Source of the DNA: Palsa-744 sp963734815
Lineage (GTDB): Bacteria; Actinomycetota; Thermoleophilia; Solirubrobacterales; Solirubrobacteraceae
Assembly (NCBI GenBank): GCA_963734815.1
Contig: CAVTIH010000001.1
Span: forward strand, 1,302,001 to 1,366,000
Reading direction: 5' to 3'
Length of the DNA stretch: 64,000 nucleotides
Shown piece by piece: positions 17,267-25,980 of the stretch. Numbering within the stretch: the stretch's first letter is position 1; each line of letters begins with the position of its first letter. A program made the translations under genes and the position numbers. The notes under the pieces were generated by a model. It was not told where the DNA came from and searched no databases. It saw nothing but the letters and a program-made list of their open reading frames with translations.

Positions 17267-17508
17267 GAGGAGCTTGCTCTCAAAGCCATTGTACGCGGTC
17301 GGGAAGGCTCACCTCGCTGGGGCTCAAAAAAGGTGGGGGTGGGAGGTCGTGGATCGGTGTTCGGCGAGCTGGTCGCAAATTGCGTGGCCGTTTTCGGCCG
17401 CTCAGGGTCAATAACCCCATGAAGTTTGCTGGATCCGCAAATTCGTTAGGGGGCATTTGGCCTCTCGGAACGACTACAGACTGGAGCTTTTCGATGGGGA
17501 GATTCGAG

Positions 17509-17649
17509 ATGAGTAATTGGCTGGCCGGCCCGCGCGCGGCGGATTCGTCTTTGCGGCGGGTGTTTGCTCGGCTGACGCGTCTATGGGATACGCCGCGATT
17601 GAGCGGCCTGATCCGCAGCCAAGAGGCTGCGTGGAAGGAGCGTGGCTGA
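17509..17649 (+). CDS. Small protein of the element's right-going operon
   Basis: A 46-residue basic protein (starts MSNWLAGPRAADSSLRRV) from ATG 17509 with GGGGAG upstream. Its TGA overlaps the ATG of the HTH gene (TGATG), which supports translation as an operon. The frame is open back to 17380, but the internal ATG has the better ribosome site. Function unknown. Confidence 0.45.
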   Translation: MSNWLAGPRAADSSLRRVFARLTRLWDTPRLSGLIRSQEAAWKERG

Positions 17650-18014
17650 TGGCTGGGAGTAGAAGCCGGCAGGACAGCCCGGTTGCCGGGCGGGAGGTGT
17701 CGTTGGCGGAGCCGCTGCTCGACTGCGCGGCTGCGGCGGCGTTGTTGAACGTGCGGGTGTCGTGGGTGCGGGATGCTGCGCGGCTTGGGCAGTTGCCGTG
17801 TCTGCGTGTCGGGCGTCATCTGCGGTTCACGCGGGCGATGCTCGAAGAGTGGCTGGACGAGCAGTTCGCCGCGGGGCCGGCGAGGAGCCCGGCATACCAG
17901 CGGCCCCCAGTGTCCGGGGGCCGTGGGAGGCGTGCGGCATTCAGGCCGCGAACCGAGGCCGCGCTGCTGGCGAGCCTGGCTGAGAAACCGAAGCCAAAGA
18001 GAGAGGTGTCGTGA
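17649..18014 (+). CDS. Excisionase-like helix-turn-helix DNA-binding protein
   Basis: A 121-residue protein. The central ~55 residues match the HTH_17/excisionase family: LLDCAAAAALLNVRVSWVRDAARLG split by a short turn, then LPCLRVGRHLRFTRAMLEEWLDEQ. N- and C-terminal tails are basic and disordered. In integrative elements such proteins bend att DNA to favour excision or act as regulators of the transfer operon. It overlaps genes on both sides by stop-start overlaps, making it part of the 17.5-20.2 kb operon. Confidence 0.75.
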   Translation: MAGSRSRQDSPVAGREVSLAEPLLDCAAAAALLNVRVSWVRDAARLGQLPCLRVGRHLRFTRAMLEEWLDEQFAAGPARSPAYQRPPVSGGRGRRAAFRPRTEAALLASLAEKPKPKREVS

Positions 18015-18151
18015 TGGGTGCTCGTGATCCTCGGTGGGGTCGGCGGATGGATCGTCCGCCGGGATGGGCCGAGTCGTTCTTTGTTGGGCGCTCGCACGCT
18101 GATCGAGAGGCTGACCGGAGGCGATGCTGCGCGCGGTGCTGGTGATCGGTG
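18014..18151 (+). CDS. Very small Arg/Cys-rich ORF in the operon
   Basis: A 45-residue frame from ATG 18014 (overlapping the preceding TGA) to TGA 18151, overlapping the following membrane-protein gene by 28 bp. It is Arg-rich and ends RRRCCARCW. Overlaps on both sides suggest it may be translated to couple the HTH gene to the membrane gene; it may have no function of its own. Confidence 0.35.
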
Positions 18152-18693
18152 CGTTCCTGGGACTGATCGCGTTGGGGCTGAACGCGCTGTTCACCGTCGC
18201 CGGGTTGCGGTTCGGGTGGTGGGCGGTGCCGGTGTTCGTGCCGGTCTGCGGATGGCTGTTCGCGTCCGCGGTGTTCGACCGTTTGCTGCGCCCCTTGGAG
18301 CTTGACGTTCTGCGGTGGGGTCAGCGTTTGCGTGTGGCGGGGGTGCTGATGGTCGTGTTGTGGTTGGTGTGGCCGTTGTGGGCTGATCCGGTAGCTGGTG
18401 CGTGGAAGCGGGCGCATGGCGGGTTCGGCCCGCTGGGGCCGCGTTACCCCCTAGGCGCGATCCTTGGAGCGTCGCCGATCGCGATGGGGATGGTTGTGTT
18501 CTTGCTGCTGGGGTTGGCGATGGTGCTTGCGCCGCATATCAAGGGCCAGGAACCGAAATACCCGGCGCCATCGCCGGGTGGCCCCGAACCGCTGCGCTCC
18601 CCACTTTTGGCGCCGCTCCCGCCGCGCCCGTACAGTCCGCCGCCGCGCCCGCCAGATCCTCCGCGGTGGCCCGACCCTCCACGCTGGCGGTGA
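18124..18693 (+). CDS. Integral membrane protein, partner of the coupling ATPase
   Basis: A 189-residue protein with four predicted helices (residues ~3-22, 30-48, ~70-88 and ~115-135) and a long proline-rich cytoplasmic tail (PPRPPDPPRWPDPPRWR). Encoded 5 bp upstream of the VirD4/TraG-like ATPase, so a membrane anchor or platform for it is a reasonable inference. No known family recognised. Confidence 0.6.
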   Translation: MLRAVLVIGAFLGLIALGLNALFTVAGLRFGWWAVPVFVPVCGWLFASAVFDRLLRPLELDVLRWGQRLRVAGVLMVVLWLVWPLWADPVAGAWKRAHGGFGPLGPRYPLGAILGASPIAMGMVVFLLLGLAMVLAPHIKGQEPKYPAPSPGGPEPLRSPLLAPLPPRPYSPPPRPPDPPRWPDPPRWR

Positions 18694-18698
18694 GCGTC

Positions 18699-20207
18699 AT
18701 GAGTGTGCTGCTGGTCTTGGTGAGCTTCGCGGGGTGCGTCGCGGGCGGGCTGTGGGTGATCGGCGTGCTACGCGCCCACGAACCAAGGGAGAGGGCGCTG
18801 GTAGCGGCCCATGGATCCGATGACCCGTGGATCGCGCAGCCGGACGGCGTGATCGCGGGGACGAGTGTATGGGCGGGTCGCACCAACGATGGGGTGCTGC
18901 GCTCCCCGGCGGACTGTGCGGCGATCGTTGTGGGTCCGCCGCGTTCGGGGAAGACGCGGAAGGTGATCGCGCCGACGTTGGCGTGCTGGGACGGGCCGGC
19001 TCTCGTGACCTCGACGAAGGGCGACATCCTCGCCACTGCGGCGCACCGCGCGCGGCTCGGCCCGGTCGCGGTGTACGACCCGACCGGGTCCCTCGGGCAC
19101 CCGGAGGCCACCGTCGGCTTCTCGCCCCTGGCGCGTTGTGAGACGTGGGACGGCGCGGTGGAGGTCGCGGCGGCGATGCTGTCCCCGGCCGGTGAGGATG
19201 AGACGGTTCGTCATGGTGAGCATTTCGCGGTCGCGGCGCGTGCGCTGCTCGCCCCGTTGTTTCACGCCGCCGCTCTCTCGGGCGGCGGGATGGACGTCGC
19301 GCGGGGTTGGCTTGGCCGCTCGGAGTTCTCTCAGCCGGCGGAGATTCTGCGCAAGGCGAAGGCGAAGATCGCGCTTGAGGAGCTGTCGGGCGTGGGTGCG
19401 CAGGCGGTAGGGGATTACCGCACGTCGGTGTTGGGGACTGCGCAGGTCGCGCTCGCGTGGGCTTCGCGGGCGGCGGTTAGGGAGAGCGCGGACCCTGGGG
19501 TGACACGCCAGATCGACCTGGAGGAGTTGTTGGCGCAGCGTGGCACGTTGTATGTGATCTCTCCCTCGCGTATCCAGCAGGAGTTGGCGCCGTTGATCGC
19601 GGCCGTGCTGGACGGCCTGTGCGCGAAGGCGATCGATCTCGCGATCACGAGCCCGGAGGGTCGTCTTGAGCGGCCGTTGCTGCTCGCGCTGGACGAGGTT
19701 GCGAATATCGCGCCGATCCGCTCCCTGCCTCGGCTGTTGAGCGAGGGTATCCAGCAGGGCATCGTGCCGGTGTTGGGGGTGCAGGACATGAGCCAGGCGC
19801 GGGCGCGGTGGGGTGAGCACGAGACCGCGACGATGTGGTCCACGCCGGCACTGCGCCTCGTGCTCGCTGGGGTCGCCGACCCCTACACCGCGCAGCTGGT
19901 CTCCGATGCCTGTGGTGAGCAGTTGGTGTGGCGCGCGCAGGTCGGGGAGAACAGCTCGACGGCGCATCAGGTGGAGCGCTTCGGCCGTACCTATACCGGC
20001 GGGGACAGTCACTCCTATGTGCAGCAGCGCGAGCGCGCGATCCACCCCGCGGATCTCCGTGCGATGCCGGCCGGGCGTGCGCTCGCGCTGCCCCAGGGCC
20101 GCGAACCGATCACGCTCGACCTGTTCCCCGGCGCACCCGGTTTCACCGAGTGCGACTGGCCCACCCTCGCGCGCGCGGGCCGCGAGCGGCTATGCGAGCC
20201 AATCTGA
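18699..20207 (+). CDS. VirD4/TraG-like type IV coupling ATPase
   Basis: A 502-residue protein from ATG 18699 with an N-terminal membrane helix (LVLVSFAGCVAGGLWVIGVL). Walker A GPPRSGKT is at 79-86, the TraG motif ALVTSTKGDIL near 101-111, Walker B LLLALDE at 327-333, and a TraM/TraG recognition block GIVPVLGVQDMSQARARWG follows. Coupling proteins dock the relaxosome on a type IV secretion channel and pump DNA. No relaxase or T4SS genes are present in the element, so it may use those of another element, or export something else. Confidence 0.85.
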   Translation: MSVLLVLVSFAGCVAGGLWVIGVLRAHEPRERALVAAHGSDDPWIAQPDGVIAGTSVWAGRTNDGVLRSPADCAAIVVGPPRSGKTRKVIAPTLACWDGPALVTSTKGDILATAAHRARLGPVAVYDPTGSLGHPEATVGFSPLARCETWDGAVEVAAAMLSPAGEDETVRHGEHFAVAARALLAPLFHAAALSGGGMDVARGWLGRSEFSQPAEILRKAKAKIALEELSGVGAQAVGDYRTSVLGTAQVALAWASRAAVRESADPGVTRQIDLEELLAQRGTLYVISPSRIQQELAPLIAAVLDGLCAKAIDLAITSPEGRLERPLLLALDEVANIAPIRSLPRLLSEGIQQGIVPVLGVQDMSQARARWGEHETATMWSTPALRLVLAGVADPYTAQLVSDACGEQLVWRAQVGENSSTAHQVERFGRTYTGGDSHSYVQQRERAIHPADLRAMPAGRALALPQGREPITLDLFPGAPGFTECDWPTLARAGRERLCEPI

Positions 20208-20249
20208 TGGCGGCGGCCCGCCCGAGAACCTCGCGGCGGTTGGGTCGCC

Positions 20250-20378
20250 TGTCTGCGTGAGTTGGCGATGTCGAGGACCACGGTGCATCGCTATGTCGTC
20301 GCGCTGGTCGAGGTGGGATTACTTGAGCCTGATCGTGCTACTCGCCGGTATAGAATTTCTCGCAATTTGCGGGGTTAG
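20250..20378 (+). pseudogene. IclR-type HTH remnant
   Basis: In frame with ATG 20268 the DNA encodes LRELAMSRTTVHRYV, then ALVEVGLLEPDRATRRYRI and a stop at 20376. This matches the wing-HTH of IclR regulators and resembles the two IclR proteins at 55.6-56.8 kb. The upstream half of the domain is absent, so it is probably a truncated gene, or a very small HTH peptide. Confidence 0.5.
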
Positions 20379-20380
20379 CG

Positions 20381-20414
20381 TTCCGTATTCCGGACAGATG
20401 TTCCGTATTACGGA
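20381..20414. promoter_or_regulatory. Repeated TTCCGTATT sites, candidate operator
   Basis: TTCCGTATTCCGGA (20381-20394) and TTCCGTATTACGGA (20401-20414) are two near-identical, individually palindromic sites exactly 20 bp (two helical turns) apart. The second contains the perfect CCGTA-T-TACGG palindrome. They lie between the IclR remnant and the peptidase gene, in a good place for dimeric regulator binding. The binding protein is unknown. Confidence 0.45.
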
Positions 20415-20449
20415 TCTTTTCTTGGCAGCCCACAGTTCGATAGGCTAGG

Positions 20450-20597
20450 GTCGTCCCAGAGCCACCCCGTGGCCTTCACGGGAGCGTCGGCGCCGAGGCG
20501 CATATCTTGCGAAGGATAGGCACTCCGGGACTCAAATCGGAGCAAGTCCTGGCCCTTCCGGGCCGGTGGTCCAAACCCAAAAGGGAGGTATAAAATC
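20450..20597 (+). promoter_or_regulatory. Structured 5' leader of the peptidase gene (possible regulatory RNA)
   Basis: The ~150 bases before ATG 20598 can fold into successive hairpins: CCGGGACT (20525-20532) with AGTCCTGG (20545-20552), then GGCCC-TTCC-GGGCC (20551-20564), which competes with the first for two bases. An earlier TATCTT/AAGGATA stem surrounds GCG. GGGAGG precedes the start. No known riboswitch family could be matched confidently. Confidence 0.35.
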
Positions 20598-22730
20598 ATG
20601 AGTCGTCTGCTGATACGCGATCGTGGTGCGGGCATCCTGGCCTGCCTGATCTCTGCAATGGCCGTCGTCTTCCTCAGCGCCTGCGTGTGGAATGCCGCAG
20701 CCTACGCGTCAGTCGAACACGTTTGTCCGGAAGCATCTGGCAACAAACCGACGTGCTATGTGCTACTCGATCAAACGAAAGAAGGGGTCAAAACGTATAC
20801 CGCAGGGAGCGGGGAGCTCGGCGGGTTCGATCCGAGCGACCTACGGTCGGCGTACAAGCTCCCCTCCACTGGTGGCTCGGGACAGACCGTGGCGATCGTC
20901 GATGCCTACAACGACCCGAACGCAGAATCGGACCTGGCGGCCTACAGGTCGCACTATGGACTCTCGGAATGCACCAAAGAAAACAAATGCTTCAAAAAGG
21001 TCAACCAAAAAGGGGAAGAAGGCTCGTATCCGACAAGCAACGCTGGATGGTCAGTCGAGATCTCCTTGGATCTCGATATGGTCTCGGCAGCATGCCCTGA
21101 ATGTCATATCCTTTTGATGGAGGCCAACAACGCAGAAAACATAGGAGAATTGGCGGCAGCCACCAATGAGGCTGCCAAACTCGGTGCGACCGAGATCAGC
21201 AACAGCTACGGTGAGCCCGAAGAATATGAATCGGAAGGCAAAGGCTTTGCCAAATACGACTCCGACTATACTCACCCTGGCATTTCGGTAACGGTCTCGG
21301 CGGGCGATGAAGGTTATGACAACTGGGAAGCGGGTGCCAAATCACCGAGCTTCCCGGCTACCGTACCAGACGTGATCTCCGTCGGCGGTACGACGCTGCT
21401 GCCGACAGAAGAAGGAAGTCGTGGCTGGGCGGAGACCGTATGGGGGACCGAGGGCTTCTACAGCAGTGGCGGCGGTTGCAGCAAAACGCAGAGCAAGCCC
21501 TCGTGGCAAGACTTCTACACCGCATGCGAACACCGTATGGACAACGACGTGGCTGCCGTGGCCGATCCGAGCACTCCCGTCTCCATATATGACACCTACG
21601 GTTATAGTGAAAAATGGCATGACGTCGGCGGCACGAGCGTGGCTTCTCCGTTTATCGCTGGCGTCGAGGGACTGAGCACCAGCTACTCGCGGTCTCTGGA
21701 AGGCGCGGATGCGTTTTACCTTGACGCAAGCCATATGTTCGACATCACGAAAGGGACCAACTTCGCCAAGGAAGAAGGTTGCACACCGACCTCTCTCTGC
21801 AACGCAGAAAAAGGCTATGATGGGCCGAGTGGGAACGGGACGCCCGATGGCGCTGTCGAACCGGCTGGCCATATCACGGAATATTCGCTGCCGACAGGAA
21901 GCGGTCCGTACGCGATCACAGAAGGTTCTGACGGGAACCTCTGGTATGCCGACACCGGCAAAGCTGCCGCGATTGGAAAGATTACAACCTCGGGTACGAT
22001 CACAGAATACTCGTTGTCGGAAAAAGGTAATCCCCACGGGATTGCAGATGGACCTGACGGGAATATCTGGTACACCGACCTCAGTACCAGCATGATCGGA
22101 AAGATCACGACGTCAGGTACGATCACCGAATACGCGCTCCCCAAAGAAAGCGGGCCTCATGGCATCACAACTGGTCCGGACGGGAACCTCTGGTTCGCCA
22201 ATGATAAGACCAGTAAGATCGGGAAGATCACGACATCGGGTACGATCACCGAATACGCGCTGCCCAAAGAAAGCGAACCTCTCGGCATCACCAAGGGTCC
22301 TGACGGGAACCTCTGGTACACCGACCGCCGGAGCAGCAAGGTCGGGAAGATCACGACGTCGGGTACGATCACCGAATACGCGCTCCCCAAAGAAAGCCAA
22401 CCAACAGGCATCACCGCGGGTCCTGACGGGAACCTGTGGTTCACCGACAACGAGACTAGTAAGGTTGGGAAGATCACGACGTCGGGTACGATCACCGAAT
22501 ACGCGTTGCCCAAAGAAAGCTCGCCCATCGGCATCACGCAGAGTCCCGACAAAAATCTCTGGTTCGCCGAGTGGGGCACCAGCAAGATCGGTAATATCAC
22601 AACGTCAGGTATCATCACGGAATACGCGCTCCCCAAAGGAAGCGAACCCTGCGACATTACGCAGGGTCCCGATGGGAACCTTTGGTTCGCCGATTTTGGG
22701 ACGAGCAAGATCGGGAAGGTTACTCCGTAG
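20598..22730 (+). CDS. Secreted S53-type (sedolisin-like) serine peptidase fused to a Vgb-like propeller
   Basis: A 710-residue exported protein. Residues ~10-36 form a signal sequence. The peptidase domain (~75-420) has the S53 catalytic layout: Glu154 and Asp158 in SVEISLDLD, Asp237 in VSAGDEGYD, and Ser347 in GGTSVASP. Residues ~430-710 are seven repeats of ITEY(A/S)LP...GITxGPDGNLWF, a seven-bladed virginiamycin-B-lyase-like propeller, probably a binding or display domain. A strong terminator follows. Base composition is visibly lower in GC than the element's transfer genes. Adjacent blades are almost identical in DNA, a sign of recent repeat expansion or conversion. Confidence 0.82.
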   Translation: MSRLLIRDRGAGILACLISAMAVVFLSACVWNAAAYASVEHVCPEASGNKPTCYVLLDQTKEGVKTYTAGSGELGGFDPSDLRSAYKLPSTGGSGQTVAIVDAYNDPNAESDLAAYRSHYGLSECTKENKCFKKVNQKGEEGSYPTSNAGWSVEISLDLDMVSAACPECHILLMEANNAENIGELAAATNEAAKLGATEISNSYGEPEEYESEGKGFAKYDSDYTHPGISVTVSAGDEGYDNWEAGAKSPSFPATVPDVISVGGTTLLPTEEGSRGWAETVWGTEGFYSSGGGCSKTQSKPSWQDFYTACEHRMDNDVAAVADPSTPVSIYDTYGYSEKWHDVGGTSVASPFIAGVEGLSTSYSRSLEGADAFYLDASHMFDITKGTNFAKEEGCTPTSLCNAEKGYDGPSGNGTPDGAVEPAGHITEYSLPTGSGPYAITEGSDGNLWYADTGKAAAIGKITTSGTITEYSLSEKGNPHGIADGPDGNIWYTDLSTSMIGKITTSGTITEYALPKESGPHGITTGPDGNLWFANDKTSKIGKITTSGTITEYALPKESEPLGITKGPDGNLWYTDRRSSKVGKITTSGTITEYALPKESQPTGITAGPDGNLWFTDNETSKVGKITTSGTITEYALPKESSPIGITQSPDKNLWFAEWGTSKIGNITTSGIITEYALPKGSEPCDITQGPDGNLWFADFGTSKIGKVTP

Positions 22731-22747
22731 AGGACCGGCTTCGGCCG

Positions 22748-22784
22748 CAAGACCCCCGAGGTCGACCGGCCCTCGGGGGTCTTG
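22748..22784 (+). terminator. Rho-independent terminator after the peptidase gene
   Basis: CAAGACCCCCGAGG (22748-22761) pairs perfectly over 14 bp with 22771-22784 around a 9-base loop, followed by TTTCG. It is 18 bp after the stop. Confidence 0.88.
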
Positions 22785-22823
22785 TTTCGCATCGGCGACG
22801 GGCTTCCGATATAGTTGTAGCTG

Positions 22824-25475
22824 ATGGGATCCTATAGTATAGGCGCGCAAGTATGGGACGGCGATGGTGAGATATTCCGTCGCTGCAGTGCGCATGGCAG
22901 GCCGTGCAGAGTCCTCTGGCTAGCTGGACTCCTCTCGCTGGTGCTTGCAGGCGGCCTTCTGGTCAACTGCGGGCCATCGCTGGCCTCTTCGCCGCTGAGT
23001 TGGTCCCCACCGACGCTGATCGACAGCTTGCCGCCGCAGCCCGAACTCGACGCCGTCTCCTGCCCCTCGGTGTCGCTGTGCGTAGGCGTCGATCGGTTCG
23101 GGGGCATCGTCAGCTCGACCGATCCCGCTGGGGGTGCGAGCGCGTGGTCGTTCGCTCAGCTCGGCCCGCAAACGTACAAGCCCAACACTCCCTGCTACCT
23201 GATCGCGCTGTGCCTGCGGGCCGTCTCGTGCCCGTCTAGCGGCCTGTGTGTCGCTGTCGGCGCCCAAGGCGAAGTGCTCGTCGCGACCGAGCCCGCCGGA
23301 GGCGCGGCGGCGTGGACGCACTACGATGTCGAGCCGGTCGAAGACAACACGCTGCTCGGTGTCTCGTGTCCCTCTGAATCGTTGTGCGTGGCGGTCGACA
23401 GCGCGGGCAATGTGCTCACCTCGACAGACCCCACTGGCGGCGCGAGAACGTGGAGCACGATCCACGTCGATGGATACGTGCTGCGTGGTGTCGCGTGTGC
23501 TTCGGAATCGCTGTGTGTGGCCGTTGATGAAGCCGGTGATGTCGTGACATCGATCCATCCCACTGCAGGAACGAGCGCCTGGACCGTGAGCGATGTGGCC
23601 GCGACGACCCCGCTGCTGGGTGTCTCGTGCACCGACCACGGAGGCGCGCTGTGTGCGGCGGTCGGCGGCGAAGGCGACGTGGTCACCTCGACCGAACCGG
23701 GCACCGGGGGCTGGACCACGACGAGCAAGGTTGACGGCAGCGGCACGGCGATCGGCGGCGTCTCCTGTCCCTCGGCGTCGCTGTGCGTGGCGACCGACGG
23801 CGCCGGAAACGTGCTCGGCTCGACGAGCCCGACCGGCGGCGCGGGCGCCTGGACTCCCAGCCACGTCGATGCCGAAGAAGAACTCCTCTTCGGCGTGTCG
23901 TGCGCCTCGGAATCGCTATGCATCGCTGTCAACAGCGATGGTGACGTCCTAAGCACGAGCCATCCGACTGCGGGCGTGTGGGCGAGCGCGCATGTGGACT
24001 CCAACAACCCGCCCAAACTCTATAACGTTTCCTGCCCGTCGATCTCGCTGTGCGCGGCGGCCGATGACGCAAAGAACATAATCACCACCACCGACCCTGC
24101 CGTCGGGGCGTGGAGCGCGACCGAGAAGCTCTGGGCGAGCGTCTGGGGCGTCTCCTGCACGACCGCGTCTCTATGTGTCGGTGGCACCGCATATGACACG
24201 GTTGCTTCCGTCGAACCGACCGCAGCGCAAAGCTGGTACGCGACCGCAGAAACCGTCCAGCCGATCTGGCCGGCACCTCCGCACTTCGAACCCCACTTCA
24301 CAGCGTCGTGCCCTTCTACCACCCTTTGCGTCGCCGTGGACTCCTATGGCGATGTTCGCGTATCGGCCGATCCCACCGTGCGTCCCGCGCCGGAACAGCC
24401 GACGTGGGCGCCGGCCAGCGAAGGATTCGTGTTCCCCCCGGGGAATGGGCAAGACATTATCGATCCTGTCGACGGCGTCTCCTGCCCTTCCACCTCGTTC
24501 TGCGCGGCAGTCGACAGCCACGGCTACGTGTCGATCACCACCAGCCCGACGAACAAACAACAGGCGTGGGTTCCGACGCGCATCGACGGCGACATTCCCT
24601 TCGAAGACATCTCCTGTGCATCCGTTTCGCTGTGCGTGGCGGTCGATGGAGCGGGCAACGTCCTGAGCTCGACCGACCCGCCTGGCGGTGCCGGCGCGTG
24701 GAGTCTCGCCAGTGTCGATCCGGGCCACGCGATCACCGGCGTCTCCTGCCCCTCGGTGTCGCTGTGCGTCGCGGTAGACGAAGACGGTAACGTGCTCACC
24801 TCCACTAACCCGACCGGCGGCGCCGGTGCGTGGAGTATCGGCAGCGTGGACCCGGGTCACGCCATCACCCCCCTGCACGCCCTAACTGGCGTGTCGTGCG
24901 CACCCGAAGGACTGTGCGTGGCCGTAGATAACGCTGGCTACGCGGTCACGAGCACGTTTTCCCCACCGGCCGAAGGTGAAGGGAGTCACGGTGGCGGCGA
25001 ATCAAAGGGTGGCCAGACCGGAGGAACAACCACCTCGACAGGACCTTCGCCACCACCGCCAGTCTCCAGCGTGTTCAGTGTCTTGAGCGTGAAGGTTGGA
25101 CGCGATGGTCATATTGAGCTCACGCTCGAGGCTCCCGCCGCCGGGTCAATCGACGCCCGAGCGACTGCGTCGATCCGCAAGGCGGCAGCCGGATCACGCA
25201 AACGCAAGACCAAGCGCACTCGTAAGATCACCTATGGGACGGCCTCGGCCACTGCGCCTGGAGCGGACACCGTGACGGTCACGATCAAGCCGACCAAGAG
25301 CGCCCTCGGCGTCCTAAAGAGCTCACGCACGCTGCGTGTGCCGGTCACGATCGTCTTCCACCCGCGCAGCAACTCGTCAACGACCGTGAGCGAGACCGTG
25401 ACCGTTCACTACCAACCGCCTGGACGCTCCCGTGCGTGCTCTGCGTCGAAGGGTGTCTGCCGTGGGACGGGTTGA
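22824..25475 (+). CDS. Large exported protein with 14 SCPS...LCVAVD repeats
   Basis: 883 residues. A membrane/signal helix at ~29-48 (LWLAGLLSLVLAGGLLV) is followed by 14 repeats of ~45-50 residues, each with a paired-cysteine core such as VSCPSVSLCVAVD and a following GNVLTSTDPTGGA turn. This is a beta-propeller-like array probably stabilised by one disulfide per blade. A Gly/Ser/Pro linker leads to a C-terminal beta-sandwich region with a basic KRKTKRTRK patch. Such proteins recur in Solirubrobacterales and are thought to be surface proteins; molecular function is unknown. The end overlaps the next gene by 44 bp. Confidence 0.75.
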   Translation: MGSYSIGAQVWDGDGEIFRRCSAHGRPCRVLWLAGLLSLVLAGGLLVNCGPSLASSPLSWSPPTLIDSLPPQPELDAVSCPSVSLCVGVDRFGGIVSSTDPAGGASAWSFAQLGPQTYKPNTPCYLIALCLRAVSCPSSGLCVAVGAQGEVLVATEPAGGAAAWTHYDVEPVEDNTLLGVSCPSESLCVAVDSAGNVLTSTDPTGGARTWSTIHVDGYVLRGVACASESLCVAVDEAGDVVTSIHPTAGTSAWTVSDVAATTPLLGVSCTDHGGALCAAVGGEGDVVTSTEPGTGGWTTTSKVDGSGTAIGGVSCPSASLCVATDGAGNVLGSTSPTGGAGAWTPSHVDAEEELLFGVSCASESLCIAVNSDGDVLSTSHPTAGVWASAHVDSNNPPKLYNVSCPSISLCAAADDAKNIITTTDPAVGAWSATEKLWASVWGVSCTTASLCVGGTAYDTVASVEPTAAQSWYATAETVQPIWPAPPHFEPHFTASCPSTTLCVAVDSYGDVRVSADPTVRPAPEQPTWAPASEGFVFPPGNGQDIIDPVDGVSCPSTSFCAAVDSHGYVSITTSPTNKQQAWVPTRIDGDIPFEDISCASVSLCVAVDGAGNVLSSTDPPGGAGAWSLASVDPGHAITGVSCPSVSLCVAVDEDGNVLTSTNPTGGAGAWSIGSVDPGHAITPLHALTGVSCAPEGLCVAVDNAGYAVTSTFSPPAEGEGSHGGGESKGGQTGGTTTSTGPSPPPPVSSVFSVLSVKVGRDGHIELTLEAPAAGSIDARATASIRKAAAGSRKRKTKRTRKITYGTASATAPGADTVTVTIKPTKSALGVLKSSRTLRVPVTIVFHPRSNSSTTVSETVTVHYQPPGRSRACSASKGVCRGTG

Positions 25476-25950
25476 GAGAGGTTCGCTGCTGTCGCTTGCG
25501 CTGGTGCTGGCGGTCGTTACCCTTGGGCTCTCGATAGCTGGATGTAGTGCCTTCGGTAGCGCGGCCAGGGCAGGACACGCCCTGTCATCCGACGGGGCGG
25601 GGAAGAGTTCGGCTTCCGTGACTACCACCGAGCGCTCCGGGAGTCTGACCGTCACGCTGATGGCCACGCCGATGCGGGCGAAGACCGGCTCACCCGTTGA
25701 GCTCAACCTCACCGCGTATGCGCCCCATGCCTCCGGTGCTCTCGGCTATCGGCTCCGCTACGGCGACGGGACAAGCGCCGAGAACGTCGTGCCCCAATTC
25801 TGTGTAGCTGGAGGGGGCACCCCGACGCGCCAAACCTGGCGCCTATCCCATCGCTACAAGGCAGCCGGCCGATACCGCGTCTCGGCGAGCGTTTACGTCA
25901 ACTGCACCCGGGACCACGTGCTGGCACATATCACGGTCATCGTCACCTGA
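25432..25950 (+). CDS. Lipoprotein with PKD-like domain
   Basis: 172 residues from GTG 25432, overlapping the previous gene by 44 bp. Residues ~18-38 are a lipoprotein signal with lipobox SIAGC. After a Ser/Thr-rich linker comes a PKD-like beta-sandwich (YRLRYGDGTS, then WRLSHRYKAAGRYRVSASV). It likely works at the cell surface together with the SCPS-repeat protein; the direct coupling of the genes supports this. Confidence 0.65.
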   Translation: MRALRRRVSAVGRVERGSLLSLALVLAVVTLGLSIAGCSAFGSAARAGHALSSDGAGKSSASVTTTERSGSLTVTLMATPMRAKTGSPVELNLTAYAPHASGALGYRLRYGDGTSAENVVPQFCVAGGGTPTRQTWRLSHRYKAAGRYRVSASVYVNCTRDHVLAHITVIVT

Positions 25951-25980
25951 TGGCCGGCTCACCTCGTCGCCGTCAACCGC

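Noticed and set aside
20450..20597. Possible GEMM (c-di-GMP) riboswitch before the peptidase gene
   Set aside because: GGGACTCAAATC loosely resembles GGGACGCAAAGC, but the GNRA tetraloop receptor and paired stems of the c-di-GMP-I aptamer cannot be placed.
22100..22720. Regular ~96-bp repeats that could suggest a CRISPR-like or tandem array
   Set aside because: The repeats are in frame and encode propeller blades of a supported protein; spacers are not unique sequences.
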